A model generated the notes under the pieces. The model ran no database searches. It worked only from the letters and a program-made list of their open reading frames with translations, and had not been told where the DNA came from. From Labrys wisconsinensis (lineage in GTDB: Bacteria > Pseudomonadota > Alphaproteobacteria > Rhizobiales > Labraceae): DNA of 64,000 bases. Positions 1 through 8,293 of this stretch are shown here, piece after piece. Position 1 is the stretch's first letter. Every line of letters begins with the position of its first letter. Position numbers and translations under genes: made by a program. The DNA is taken from positions 62,001 through 126,000 of the forward strand of contig NZ_JAUSVX010000020.1 in assembly GCF_030814995.1 (NCBI RefSeq), written 5' to 3'.

Positions 1-184
1 GCGGGAGATGCCGGTCATCCGCTGACACGACGATCACCAACGGAGCCTCTCCGAGGCCGTCTCAAGGCACCGTCCGGGCGATCCGGCGGGCATCCCCGGG
101 CTCGGCCCGAGGAGCCCTCGCCGGCGCTCCGCCGGATGTGCGGACGGCCTCTCGGGACGCTCCCAACACAGAAGGGGAACTACA

Positions 185-1042
185 ATGCCATCGATACTCT
201 TGTCCTGCGCGGCGACGGCCCGTCGCCTTCTCGCCTGCGCGGTCCTCGCGCCCCTGGTCCTCGGCGGGATCGCCGCCGCGGCCCGTGCGGCGGACCTGCA
301 GACCATCGAGCCCGGAACGATCCTCGTCGGTTCGGACCAGGTCTATCCGCCGTATGACTATGTCGAGAACGGCGTCACCAAGGGGCTCGACGCCGATGTC
401 ATGGCGCTGATCGCGCCGAAGCTGGGGCGGGACGTGCGTTTCGTCGATACGCGCTTCGCCAACCTGATCGCGGGGCTGCAGGCCAACCGCTACGACCTCA
501 TCGCCTCGGCCCTCTACGTGACGCCGGCCCGGGCGGAGGTGGTCGACTACATCCCCTACGCCAAGACCGGCGGCTCGCTGATGGTGCGCAGCGACGACAG
601 CTTCGCGCCGAAGCAGCCGGAAGACCTGTGCGGCAAGCGCGTCGGCAACCTCAAGGGAGCGGCCTGGGTTCCCGAGCTGCGCAAGACCTCCGATGCCGGA
701 TGCGCAGCCAACCCCATCGGCGTGCAGGAATATGCGACGTCGGCGGAGGCGGCGCAGGCCCTGCTGTCGCGCGGCGTCGACGCCGTCTTCGACGACGCCG
801 GCGTGTCGCAGGCCGCGGTCGCCGCCTCCGGCAACCGGCTGAAGATCACCTCCGACCAGATCCTGTTTCCGGTCGTCATGGGGCTGGCGGTCAAGAAGGG
901 CAACGCCCAGCTGCTGGCCGCCATGCAGGAGCAGATGGATGCGCTGATCGCCTCCGGCGCCTATGGCGCGCTCCTGCGGAAATACAATCTGGCGATGCCG
1001 ACCGCGGACGAGATCAAGGCCGCGCTTTCCCAAACCAATTGA
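185..1042 (+). CDS. Amino-acid-type ABC transporter substrate-binding protein
   Basis: Periplasmic binding protein of family 3 (polar amino acid / opine type), which would capture a small amino-acid-like solute for the permease-ATPase encoded next. A long signal peptide with basic residues and a hydrophobic core ends near ARA/AD at about residue 36. The mature protein begins with the typical block GTILVGSDQVYPPYDY and contains the family motif A..L.ANRYDLIAS. At 285 residues it has full family length. The ATG at 185 follows AAGGGGAA with good spacing. The next gene starts 58 bases downstream, so they are probably one operon. The first 25 bases of the window could be the last codons of an upstream gene (REMPVIR, stop at 23-25), but that is too short to prove. 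Ligand unknown. Confidence 0.9.
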   Translation: MPSILLSCAATARRLLACAVLAPLVLGGIAAAARAADLQTIEPGTILVGSDQVYPPYDYVENGVTKGLDADVMALIAPKLGRDVRFVDTRFANLIAGLQANRYDLIASALYVTPARAEVVDYIPYAKTGGSLMVRSDDSFAPKQPEDLCGKRVGNLKGAAWVPELRKTSDAGCAANPIGVQEYATSAEAAQALLSRGVDAVFDDAGVSQAAVAASGNRLKITSDQILFPVVMGLAVKKGNAQLLAAMQEQMDALIASGAYGALLRKYNLAMPTADEIKAALSQTN

Positions 1043-1100
1043 GCCCTGCGGGATGGGGGCCGCCGCGCCGGCCATCCCGCCTCCATGAACGAGAGGCACC

Positions 1101-2600
1101 ATGGTCTTCGATTGGCCCTATACGCTGAGCCTTCTGTGGAGCCGGGATTTCTGGCAGGCGACCTTGACGGTCGTCGAGCTCAGCCTCGCGAGCTGGGCGA
1201 TCAGCGTCGTGCTCGGCTTCGGCGTCGCGCTGGCCAGGCAGTCGCCGGCCTGGCTGCTGCGCCGGACCGCCGCGACCTATATCTGGTTCTTCCGCAGCCT
1301 GCCGCTGCTCGTCCTGCTGATCTTCGTCTACAATTTCCCGCAGGCCTTTCCGTCGACGGGGCCGCTTCTGTCGCAGCCCTTCGTCGCGGGCCTGATCGCC
1401 CTCGTCCTCAGCGAGACCGCCTATATCGCCGAGATCCATCGCGGCGCGCTGGTGGCGATCGGCAAGGGGCAATACGAGGCCGGCCATGTGCTCGGCCTGT
1501 CGAAGCTCGGGCTGCAGAGGCTGATCGTCATCCCGCAGGCGCTGCGCGTCGCCCTGCCGGCACTCGGCAACGAATATATCTCGATCGTCAAGCTGACGTC
1601 GCTGGTCTCGGTGATCTCGCTCGCCGAGATCCTGCTGGTCGGCCAGCGCTACTACACCCAGAACTTCAAGGTCATGGAGACCATGCTGGCCGTGGCGTTC
1701 TACTACGTGCTGGTCGTCACGGTCTTCGACAGCCTGCTCAGGAGGCTGGAACGCCATCTCGATTTTTCGAGCCGCAAGGCCGCCCTGTCCGATGCCGAGC
1801 AGCCCGGCGTCATCGATCTGCGGGAGCGCCGCGTCCAGGCCGGGAGTCCCGAGCCCGAGATCCGGCTCGAACGCGGCGGCAAGCACTTCGGCGAGGTCGA
1901 GGTGTTTCGCGATCTCGACCTGGCGATCCCGACGGGCCAGGTCGTTTCCATCATCGGCCCGTCCGGATCGGGAAAGACCACGCTGATCCGCTGCCTCAAC
2001 GGCCTGGAGACCCTCGACAGGGGCATCGTCCACCTGAAAGGGGTGCCCGTCCTCGCCGGCACGCAGGAGACGGCGACCATCCCGGCAGGCAAGCAGAAGC
2101 GTCACCTCCTGGAAGTCGGCATGGTCTTCCAGAGCTTCAATCTCTTTCCGCACCGGACGGTGCTCGAGAACGTCATGCTCGGCCCGATCTATCACAACCG
2201 CGCCCCCCGCCCGCAAGTGGAGGCGGCCGCACGCGCGATCCTGGGCCAGGTCGGCATGCTCGCGCACGAGAACAAGTATCCGCATCAGCTTTCCGGCGGG
2301 CAGCAGCAGCGGGTGGCCATCGCCCGGGCCCTGGCGATGGAGCCGTCCATCCTGCTCTTCGACGAGCCGACATCGGCGCTCGACCCGGAGACGGTGGGCG
2401 AGGTGCTGCGCATCATCGCCGATCTCGCGCGCTCCGGCCGCACCATGGTGATCGTCACCCACGAGATGAAGTTCGCCCTGCAGGTCTCGGACCGGATCAT
2501 CTTCATGGAGAAGGGGCGGATCCAGTTCGACGGCACCCCCGACGCCCTGCGGGACCGCCCGCAGCACGGCGACCGGCTCGCCGAGTTCGCCCGGCTCTAG
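1101..2600 (+). CDS. Fused ABC permease-ATPase (polar amino acid type)
   Basis: One 499-residue polypeptide carries both halves of an amino-acid importer. Residues 1-220 are a HisM/GlnP-type permease with about five hydrophobic segments and the EAA-loop region around GKGQYEAGHVLGLSK. Residues 221-255 are a hydrophilic linker. Residues 256-499 are a GlnQ-type ATPase with Walker A GPSGSGKT at 286-293, signature LSGGQQQR from 397 and Walker B aspartate/glutamate at 421-422. In most bacteria these are two genes; here the reading frame is continuous. It should work at the inner membrane with the binding protein upstream. The stop codon abuts a 104-base dispersed repeat. Confidence 0.9.
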   Translation: MVFDWPYTLSLLWSRDFWQATLTVVELSLASWAISVVLGFGVALARQSPAWLLRRTAATYIWFFRSLPLLVLLIFVYNFPQAFPSTGPLLSQPFVAGLIALVLSETAYIAEIHRGALVAIGKGQYEAGHVLGLSKLGLQRLIVIPQALRVALPALGNEYISIVKLTSLVSVISLAEILLVGQRYYTQNFKVMETMLAVAFYYVLVVTVFDSLLRRLERHLDFSSRKAALSDAEQPGVIDLRERRVQAGSPEPEIRLERGGKHFGEVEVFRDLDLAIPTGQVVSIIGPSGSGKTTLIRCLNGLETLDRGIVHLKGVPVLAGTQETATIPAGKQKRHLLEVGMVFQSFNLFPHRTVLENVMLGPIYHNRAPRPQVEAAARAILGQVGMLAHENKYPHQLSGGQQQRVAIARALAMEPSILLFDEPTSALDPETVGEVLRIIADLARSGRTMVIVTHEMKFALQVSDRIIFMEKGRIQFDGTPDALRDRPQHGDRLAEFARL

Positions 2601-2703
2601 CTAAAGCGTCTTTGCGATTTGGCGGCAACGCCAAGCGTCGCAAAGACGCGTCGAAACAAAGAGTTAGAGCAAAGGAGCGTTTCCGTCCAAACGCGCTTTG
2701 CTC
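2600..2703 (+). repeat. Dispersed two-hairpin repeat, copy 1
   Basis: About 104 bases, nearly identical to the reverse complement of 41869-41971. It folds into two hairpins. The first has arms GCGTCTTTGCGA / TCGCAAAGACGC enclosing TTGGCG-GCAA-CGCCAA. The second has arms GAGCAAAG / CTTTGCTC around GCGTTT / AAACGC. It begins at the stop codon of the permease-ATPase gene and ends just before the hydrolase start. No coding capacity. Confidence 0.85.
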
Positions 2704-2718
2704 CAGGGATGGATGGAC

Positions 2719-3969
2719 ATGAGCACGATATCGATCGACGGCGACCGCCTGCTCGGCCGCATCCGCACGCTCGGCGGCATCGGGCGGGATGAGGCGGGGC
2801 GGCTGACGCGGCTCGCCGCCACGGATGCCGACAAGCTCGGCCGCGACGCCTTCGTCGCCTGGTCGCGGGATGCCGGGCTGGACGTGCGGATCGATCGCAT
2901 CGGCAACCTGTTCGCGATCTGGGGGGGCGGGCAGGGCCATGCCCCGCTGATGATCGGATCGCACATCGACACGGTGATCGATGCCGGCATGTTCGACGGC
3001 TGCTACGGCGTGCTGGCGGGGCTCGAGGTCGTTCAGACCCTGGCGGAGACCGGCGTCAGCCCGGACCGGCCGATCGTCGTCGCCGCCTTCACCAACGAGG
3101 AGGGCGTCCGGTTCTCGCCCGACATGATGGGGTCGGCGGTGTTCGCGGGGAGCCATCCCCTGGAGGCGGCGCTCGCGTCGGAAGGCACGGACGGCGCCCT
3201 GCTCGGAGCCGAGCTCCGGCGCATCGGCTATGCCGGCGATGAAGAGCCGGGCTTCCTGAAGCCCGGCGCCTATCTTGAGCTCCACATCGAGCAGGGACCG
3301 ATCCTCGAGCACGAGGGCGTCGGGATCGGCGCGGTCGACAGCCTGCAGGGCATCTCCTGGCAGAGGATCGCCATCGTCGGCGAAGCCAATCATGCCGGCA
3401 CCACGCCGATGACCATGCGCCGGGACGCCGGCCATGCCGCCGCCCGCGTGATCGATTTCCTCCGACGGTCGGCGCTCGAGCGTGCGCCCCGCCTCGTCGC
3501 CACCGTCGGCAGCCTCGGCCTGTGGCCGAACGCCATCAACGTCGTGCCGGGAGAGGCGGTCCTGACGGTCGACATGCGCAGCCCCGACGCCGACATTCTG
3601 GCCGCGGCGGAGGCGCGGTTTGCCGCGTTCCTGCAGGAGATGCGCAGCGAAGGCGGGTTCTCGATCACGCAGACCCGGCTCGTCCGCACAGAGCCCGTCC
3701 AGTTCGATGGCCGGATCGTCCGGCTGGTCGAGACGGCGGCGGCGGGGCGCGGGCTGACTGTGCGGCGCATGACCTCCGGCGCCGGGCATGATGCGCAGAT
3801 GCTGGCGCCGATCGCCCCGACGGCGATGATCTTCGTGCCGAGCGCCGGCGGCATCAGCCACAATCCGCGCGAGCATACGGCGGATGATCCGCTGATCGCG
3901 GGAGCCAATGTGCTGCTCGATGTGGTCCGGGACCTGATCGCCGCATTGCCGTCCGGCGGCGGCGCTTGA
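2719..3969 (+). CDS. M20-family amidohydrolase (allantoate / N-carbamoyl-amino-acid hydrolase type)
   Basis: Zinc-dependent hydrolase of the M20 subfamily that cleaves N-carbamoyl or ureido amides (allantoate amidohydrolase, L-N-carbamoylase, beta-ureidopropionase). The binuclear metal motifs are present: GSHIDT with His82, DGCYGVLAG, NEEG around 126-129, LHIEQGP with His189, and SGAGHDAQ with His357. The length of 416 residues is normal. Two in-frame ATGs lie at 2713 and 2719; 2719 is preferred because GGGATGG precedes it at suitable distance. It follows the importer on the same strand, which suggests that the imported compound is a carbamoylated or ureido amino acid. The repeat between the genes may mark a transcript boundary. 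Exact substrate unresolved. Confidence 0.87.
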   Translation: MSTISIDGDRLLGRIRTLGGIGRDEAGRLTRLAATDADKLGRDAFVAWSRDAGLDVRIDRIGNLFAIWGGGQGHAPLMIGSHIDTVIDAGMFDGCYGVLAGLEVVQTLAETGVSPDRPIVVAAFTNEEGVRFSPDMMGSAVFAGSHPLEAALASEGTDGALLGAELRRIGYAGDEEPGFLKPGAYLELHIEQGPILEHEGVGIGAVDSLQGISWQRIAIVGEANHAGTTPMTMRRDAGHAAARVIDFLRRSALERAPRLVATVGSLGLWPNAINVVPGEAVLTVDMRSPDADILAAAEARFAAFLQEMRSEGGFSITQTRLVRTEPVQFDGRIVRLVETAAAGRGLTVRRMTSGAGHDAQMLAPIAPTAMIFVPSAGGISHNPREHTADDPLIAGANVLLDVVRDLIAALPSGGGA

Positions 3970-4098
3970 GCGCCCGGGCTGGGCCGGCGCGGCGGCACGC
4001 TCGAGGCCTCGCCGTCGCGGTCCGGACGACAATGCATCGTCAGGGCCCGGGACCGACGAGGGATCCCGGCCGGCGGATCCGGCCTCCCGCGGCAGCCG

Positions 4099-5094
4099 TC
4101 ACCGGCGCACCCGGTACAAGCGCTGCCGGCGCAGGTGGTCGACCGCCACCGCGCAGATGAGGATCGCTCCGACGATGATGCTGTTGTACTGCGGCGGCAC
4201 GCTGGCGACGATGAGGGCGTTGTCGATCGCCGACAGGAGAAGGGCGCCGGTGGCGACGCCCGATATCGTTCCCAGCCCTCCGAGGAGGCTGATGCCGCCG
4301 ATCAGCGTTGCGGTGACGACCGTCAGGGTCACGGAGGAGCCTCCGGCAGCCACCTGGCCGCTGCCGACCCTCGCGGCGTAGATGACGCCGGCGAGCCCGG
4401 CGGTCGCGCCTGCGGCGACATAGAGGATCGTGTCGAGCCGCTTGACCTTCAGTCCGTTGGCGATCGCCGCCTTGCGATTGCCGCCGAGGGCGCGTGTCTC
4501 GACGCCGAACGGTGTCTGCTCCAGCAGGAACGAGAACAGCAATCCTGTCGCGACGGCGTAGAGGATGATGTACGGCACGCCGAGCAGCGATCCCTGGCCG
4601 AGGGCCTGGAACGCGTCCGGCAGGGGCACGATGTCCTGCCCGCCGGTGATCTCGACGCACAGGCCGCCAATGATGAAGAAGGTGCCCAGCGTCGCGATGA
4701 TCGGGGGAACGTGCAGCCGCTCGATGATGACGCTGTTGACGAACCCGGCCGCGGCGCCCGCGCCGACGCCCGCCAGGACTGCGATCGGCCAGGGCAGCTC
4801 CCAGCTCAGCAGGGAAGCGCAGACGATGCCGCCGAGCGTGAAGACCGCCCCCACGGAGAAATCCAGGCCGCCGCCGATCATCAGGAGCGAGGCGCCGCAG
4901 CCCATGATGAAATAGATCACCGCCGCGCGGGCGATGTCGGTCAGATTGGCCGGGTCCAGGAATGCCGGATTGCGCAGCGAGGCGCCGATGGCGACGGCCA
5001 GGATGACGGCGACCAGCGTCGTCTCCTGCCGCAGGATGAGAGCGGAGAGCCGTCCTTGCGAAGGCAAGGCTGCGGCCGTGACCTGCTCAGGCAT
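4099..5094 (-). CDS. Ribose-type ABC transporter permease
   Basis: Inner-membrane permease of the RbsC/XylH class, about 331 residues with eight or more hydrophobic segments. Family blocks are visible: GGGLDFSVGAVFTLGG early, PPIIATLGTFFIIGGLC in the middle and VTATLIGGISLLGGLGTISG near the end. The ATG at 5094 is chosen because AGGGGG lies just upstream; an upstream in-frame start at 5139 would add an unlikely arginine-rich tail. It overlaps the end of the ATPase gene by 8 bases, so translation is probably coupled. Last gene of the leftward operon that starts with the GDSL hydrolase. Its tail faces the M20 hydrolase with no obvious terminator between. Confidence 0.88.
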   Translation of the reverse strand: MPEQVTAAALPSQGRLSALILRQETTLVAVILAVAIGASLRNPAFLDPANLTDIARAAVIYFIMGCGASLLMIGGGLDFSVGAVFTLGGIVCASLLSWELPWPIAVLAGVGAGAAAGFVNSVIIERLHVPPIIATLGTFFIIGGLCVEITGGQDIVPLPDAFQALGQGSLLGVPYIILYAVATGLLFSFLLEQTPFGVETRALGGNRKAAIANGLKVKRLDTILYVAAGATAGLAGVIYAARVGSGQVAAGGSSVTLTVVTATLIGGISLLGGLGTISGVATGALLLSAIDNALIVASVPPQYNSIIVGAILICAVAVDHLRRQRLYRVRR

Positions 5095-5896
5095 GGCAAT
5101 CCCCCTTCTCTCCGAGGATCGTCTCGGGTCCCGCGGCATCGCCCGGGATGGCGCCCGTGATCAGGCCGATGATCTCGTCACGGCTGGTATCTCCGACCCG
5201 TCGCGTCGCCAGCGAGCGGCCGAGCCGCATCACGGTGATGGCATCGGCGTTGCGGAAGACGAAGTCCATGTCGTGGCTGATGCAGATGACGGCCTTGCCC
5301 TGCCGGCGCAGCTCCCCGAGTATGTCGGCGACATGGGCCGTTTCGCGCACGCCGAGGGCCGCGGTCGGCTCATCGAGCAGGATGATCGGCAGGTCCATGC
5401 GCACGGCGCGCGCGATGGCGACGATCTGACGCTCGCCTCCCGACAGAAGCCCCACCGGCGTGCGCACCGAGCCGACCCGGACCTTGAGCTTTTCCAGCAC
5501 GGCGGCGGCCTCCGATTCCATGCGGCGGCGATCGAGGCGCAGGCGCCCGCGGCGCGGGATCGCTCCCAGCGCCATGTTGGTGGCGATGTCCAGGCATTCG
5601 ACGAGCGCGAGATCCTGATGGACCACGGAAATCCCGTGAGCATGGGCCTGGGCGGCGTCCCGCAGCGCCACGATCGCGCCGCTCAGCCTGATCTGCCCTT
5701 GGTCGGGATGGTGCATGCCGCACATGATCTTGAGGGCGGTCGACTTGCCGGCACCGTTGTCGCCGACGAGCGCATGGATTGTCCCGGCATGGGCGGCGAG
5801 GTCCACATGCGACAGCGCGGTGACGTTGCCGAACGACTTGCCGATCCCCCTCAATTCCAGCGCCGGCATCCGACCGATCTGGACGGCGTCGGTCAT
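5087..5896 (-). CDS. Ribose-type ABC transporter ATPase, single-domain
   Basis: ATP-binding subunit for the sugar importer, 269 residues. Walker A GDNGAGKST lies near residue 45, the signature LLSGGERQ near 146, and Walker B IILLDEPTAALG follows. RbsA homologues usually carry two tandem ATPase domains in about 500 residues; this one has one, as in FrcA/XylG-like single-domain members, so it presumably acts as a homodimer. The start codon overlaps the stop of the binding-protein gene as ATGA (4 bases). The sugar imported is not evident. Confidence 0.88.
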   Translation of the reverse strand: MTDAVQIGRMPALELRGIGKSFGNVTALSHVDLAAHAGTIHALVGDNGAGKSTALKIMCGMHHPDQGQIRLSGAIVALRDAAQAHAHGISVVHQDLALVECLDIATNMALGAIPRRGRLRLDRRRMESEAAAVLEKLKVRVGSVRTPVGLLSGGERQIVAIARAVRMDLPIILLDEPTAALGVRETAHVADILGELRRQGKAVICISHDMDFVFRNADAITVMRLGRSLATRRVGDTSRDEIIGLITGAIPGDAAGPETILGEKGDCHA

Positions 5897-6846
5897 TGCC
5901 AGCCCTTCGCCAGATAGTCCTTGTAGTCGTCGGCGCCGAACATGCGCACGCCGACATCGATCTGCGCCGGCACCGGCTTGCCGAGCGCCAGGGCGGCGAG
6001 GGAATCGGCCATCGACGAGCCCGCCGTGCAGAGATCCTGCAGCATCAGCGTGTAGACCGTGCCGTCCTTGAGGCCCTGCTCGCCGCCGCCGGCGATTCCG
6101 TTGGCCACGAAGACGACCTTGCCGACCAGCCCCTTGGACTTGATGGCGGCGACCGCGCCCTGCGTGGCGGTGCCCATATGCGACGCGATGACGTTGACGT
6201 CGGGGTGGGCGGTGAGAAGCGTGCTGGCCTGGTCGAGAGCCTTGCTGGCGTCGTCATTGGTATAGACGACGGCCGTGACCGTGACGTTCGCCGTCTTTGC
6301 CGCGGCCGCCGTGAAGGCGTCGACGAAGGCTTTGGCGGCTCCGCTGGGACCTTGCGCCATCAGCCCGACCTTCTGCGGTCCCGGCCGCCTGGCGATGGCT
6401 TCGGCGAATATCTCGCCGACACGTTCGAAATTGGCCCCGATATTGACGCCGGAGCCGGATTCGGTTCCCGCCGCTCCGTAGAACGTGCCGACCCTTATCC
6501 CGGCCTTGCCCGCCTGCTGCAGCACGGGGACGAATCCGTTGGTGGCGGGGAACGTGGCGATCGCGCCGACCTTGTTGGCAATTCCCTGCTGAATCTGCTG
6601 AATCATCACCGTGGCATCGAGCGCGCCGCCGGTCGGCCCGGATTCCGTGACCGGTATCTCGAGCTCCTTCGCGCGGCTGGCGAGGCAGTCTCCGATCAGG
6701 CGCCATGCCGGGTATTTCGGCAAGGGATTGACGAACAGGATCGACGACAGCCCGGCGGCCGTCGCCGCGGGAGCCGGACCCATTGCGATGCCGGCGAGCA
6801 TGCATGCCAGTCCCATGCGGGACCGGATCGACTGACGAGCGCGCAT
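5893..6846 (-). CDS. Sugar ABC transporter substrate-binding protein
   Basis: Periplasmic binding protein of the ribose/LacI-fold type (Peripla_BP_4), 317 residues. The signal peptide has an RSRMGLACML core and ends near ATA/AG at about residue 31. The mature protein shows the usual alternating strands, such as IQQIQQGIANKVGAIATFP, NVIASHMGTATQGAVAAI and KVVFVANG. First transporter gene of the leftward operon. The 105-base gap to the upstream GDSL gene holds an AT-rich segment that partly resembles the ROK operator (6927-6943). Ligand likely a sugar or sugar derivative released by the neighbouring esterase. Confidence 0.88.
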   Translation of the reverse strand: MRARQSIRSRMGLACMLAGIAMGPAPAATAAGLSSILFVNPLPKYPAWRLIGDCLASRAKELEIPVTESGPTGGALDATVMIQQIQQGIANKVGAIATFPATNGFVPVLQQAGKAGIRVGTFYGAAGTESGSGVNIGANFERVGEIFAEAIARRPGPQKVGLMAQGPSGAAKAFVDAFTAAAAKTANVTVTAVVYTNDDASKALDQASTLLTAHPDVNVIASHMGTATQGAVAAIKSKGLVGKVVFVANGIAGGGEQGLKDGTVYTLMLQDLCTAGSSMADSLAALALGKPVPAQIDVGVRMFGADDYKDYLAKGWQ

Positions 6847-6926
6847 TTTTTTCCTCCCGAGGACGCCGGAGCCCAGAGCCGGCCCGATGGCGTCCGGTCG
6901 AAAGCGTGCATCAGGGGCTGAAAGCT

Positions 6927-6943
6927 GTCAATAATAAGTCAGA
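6927..6943. promoter_or_regulatory. Candidate ROK-regulator half-site upstream of sugar importer
   Basis: GTCAATAATAAGTCAGA at 6927-6943 resembles GTCAATAGGTAACTCAAA at the ROK/GDSL divergent promoter (8181-8198), sharing GTCAATA, TAA and TCA. It lies in the AT-rich gap just upstream of the binding-protein gene. It may be a second operator for the ROK protein. The match is partial and could be chance in an AT-rich promoter. Confidence 0.3.
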
Positions 6944-6951
6944 GATAATTA

Positions 6952-8130
6952 CTAAATATGCCCGCCCTTGAAGAGGGCGAGGTCGATGGCCTGGGCCATG
7001 GCCTTGTAGCCGGCATCGCTCGGATGGATGTGATCGCCGCAATCATAGGCCGGCAGGATCCTCGTCGGCCGGTCGGGGTCGCGTATCGCGGCGTCGAAAT
7101 CGATGACGCCGTGGACACCTTCGGATTTGCGGATCCAGGCATTCACGGCCGAACGAAGCCTTTCCTTTTCGGCCGTGTAGAACTCGCCGATCGGACTTTC
7201 CGACCTCGTGCCTTCGAACGGCGTCAGCGTGCCGAGAACGACCCTGGCGCCGGCGACCTCCGTCCGCGCCGCAACCTGCTTGATCGCGGCGATGATCTGC
7301 GCGGCCGTGACCGCGTCGCCCGGCCCGGCGAGGGCCGTGTTCGGCCAGCCTATGTCGTTGATGCCTTCCATGATCACCAGATGGGACAGGTTGGGCAGGC
7401 TGAGGACGTCGCGGTCGAAGCGCTCCAGCGCCTTGGCGCCGCGGCGATTGCTGAGGAGCCGGTTGCCGCCGATGCCGAGGTTGAGAACCGCGATGTCCTG
7501 CGTGTCCGGATCGGACCTGAAGCGATCGCTCAGGATGTCCGGCCATCTCCTGTCGCCGTCGACCTGCGATCCATAGCCGTCGGTGATGGAGTCGCCGAAG
7601 CAGGCGATGGCGCGCGACGTCGCCTTGGCGTCGACATAGACGACGGACGCCAGGTACCGGCTGAACGTCGTCTGCTGCACGGGGAGCGCCTCTGCGCCGA
7701 CGAAATTGCCGGGGATGGAAATATAGGCCGTCTGCTGCGCCTCGTAGTGGTGCGTCTGGACCGGAACGGGGCCTTCGACGAAGAAGCTGAGCGCCAGCCG
7801 GCCGTGCGGGGGCACGTCGATCGCGACGGGATCGCTGAGCAATGGGGCGCCGGCGGGCACGCGGGCAGCCGCCTCGCCGCCAAAGGTCAGGGGCCTGGCG
7901 GTCAGCGGTTGAATGGCGCCGTCCTCGCCCGCGAGCGCGATGCCCGCCGCATCGATTGCGATCGGGGCGCTGCCGAACTCGTTCGATATCCTGACGCGTA
8001 CCCGCCGCCCCCCGACGCTGACACGCAGGATCTCGCGGATGGTCTGGTTGTAGAAGCCGGGCAGGACCGCGTCGGCGGCCCACACGTTCATCGGGCTCGC
8101 GGCCCATGTTGCGATCCAGTCAGCGCGCAT
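6952..8130 (-). CDS. SGNH/GDSL-family esterase
   Basis: Serine hydrolase of the SGNH superfamily, 392 residues. Residues 1-170 form a beta-rich domain (for example GRRVRVRISNEFGS) often seen in front of this fold. The SGNH blocks follow: FGDSITDGYG with Ser181, IGGNRLLS (Gly), EGINDIG (Asn) and DHIHPSDAGY with Asp366 and His369. There is no clear signal peptide, so it may be cytoplasmic. It is first in the operon with the sugar importer and divergent from the ROK repressor, which suggests it de-esterifies an imported acylated sugar or glycoside. Relatives include rhamnogalacturonan acetylesterases and lipases; exact substrate unknown. Confidence 0.87.
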   Translation of the reverse strand: MRADWIATWAASPMNVWAADAVLPGFYNQTIREILRVSVGGRRVRVRISNEFGSAPIAIDAAGIALAGEDGAIQPLTARPLTFGGEAAARVPAGAPLLSDPVAIDVPPHGRLALSFFVEGPVPVQTHHYEAQQTAYISIPGNFVGAEALPVQQTTFSRYLASVVYVDAKATSRAIACFGDSITDGYGSQVDGDRRWPDILSDRFRSDPDTQDIAVLNLGIGGNRLLSNRRGAKALERFDRDVLSLPNLSHLVIMEGINDIGWPNTALAGPGDAVTAAQIIAAIKQVAARTEVAGARVVLGTLTPFEGTRSESPIGEFYTAEKERLRSAVNAWIRKSEGVHGVIDFDAAIRDPDRPTRILPAYDCGDHIHPSDAGYKAMAQAIDLALFKGGHI

Positions 8131-8182
8131 TGCCGTCTCCCCATATCGGTCAAGTCAGCTACAGCCTGGTTTCTCGCTCAGT

Positions 8183-8209
8183 CAATAGGTAACTCAAATT
8201 GACCTATTG
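8183..8209. promoter_or_regulatory. Inverted-repeat operator between GDSL esterase and ROK regulator
   Basis: Perfect 8-base arms CAATAGGT (8183-8190) and ACCTATTG (8202-8209) separated by 11 bases, centred in the divergent promoter region. The size and position suit autoregulation by the ROK protein and control of the leftward sugar operon. Confidence 0.6.
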
Positions 8210-8293
8210 TCGGCAATTGGCCGAGCCACTAAGACTGCATCGACATGCCTGTCGGCCGCGGTCGCGGCAGCGTGTGAAACCAGAGGTGTGATC

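Noticed and set aside
4000-4098. Intrinsic terminator between the M20 hydrolase and the convergent permease
   Set aside because: GC-rich but no convincing stem with a T-run.
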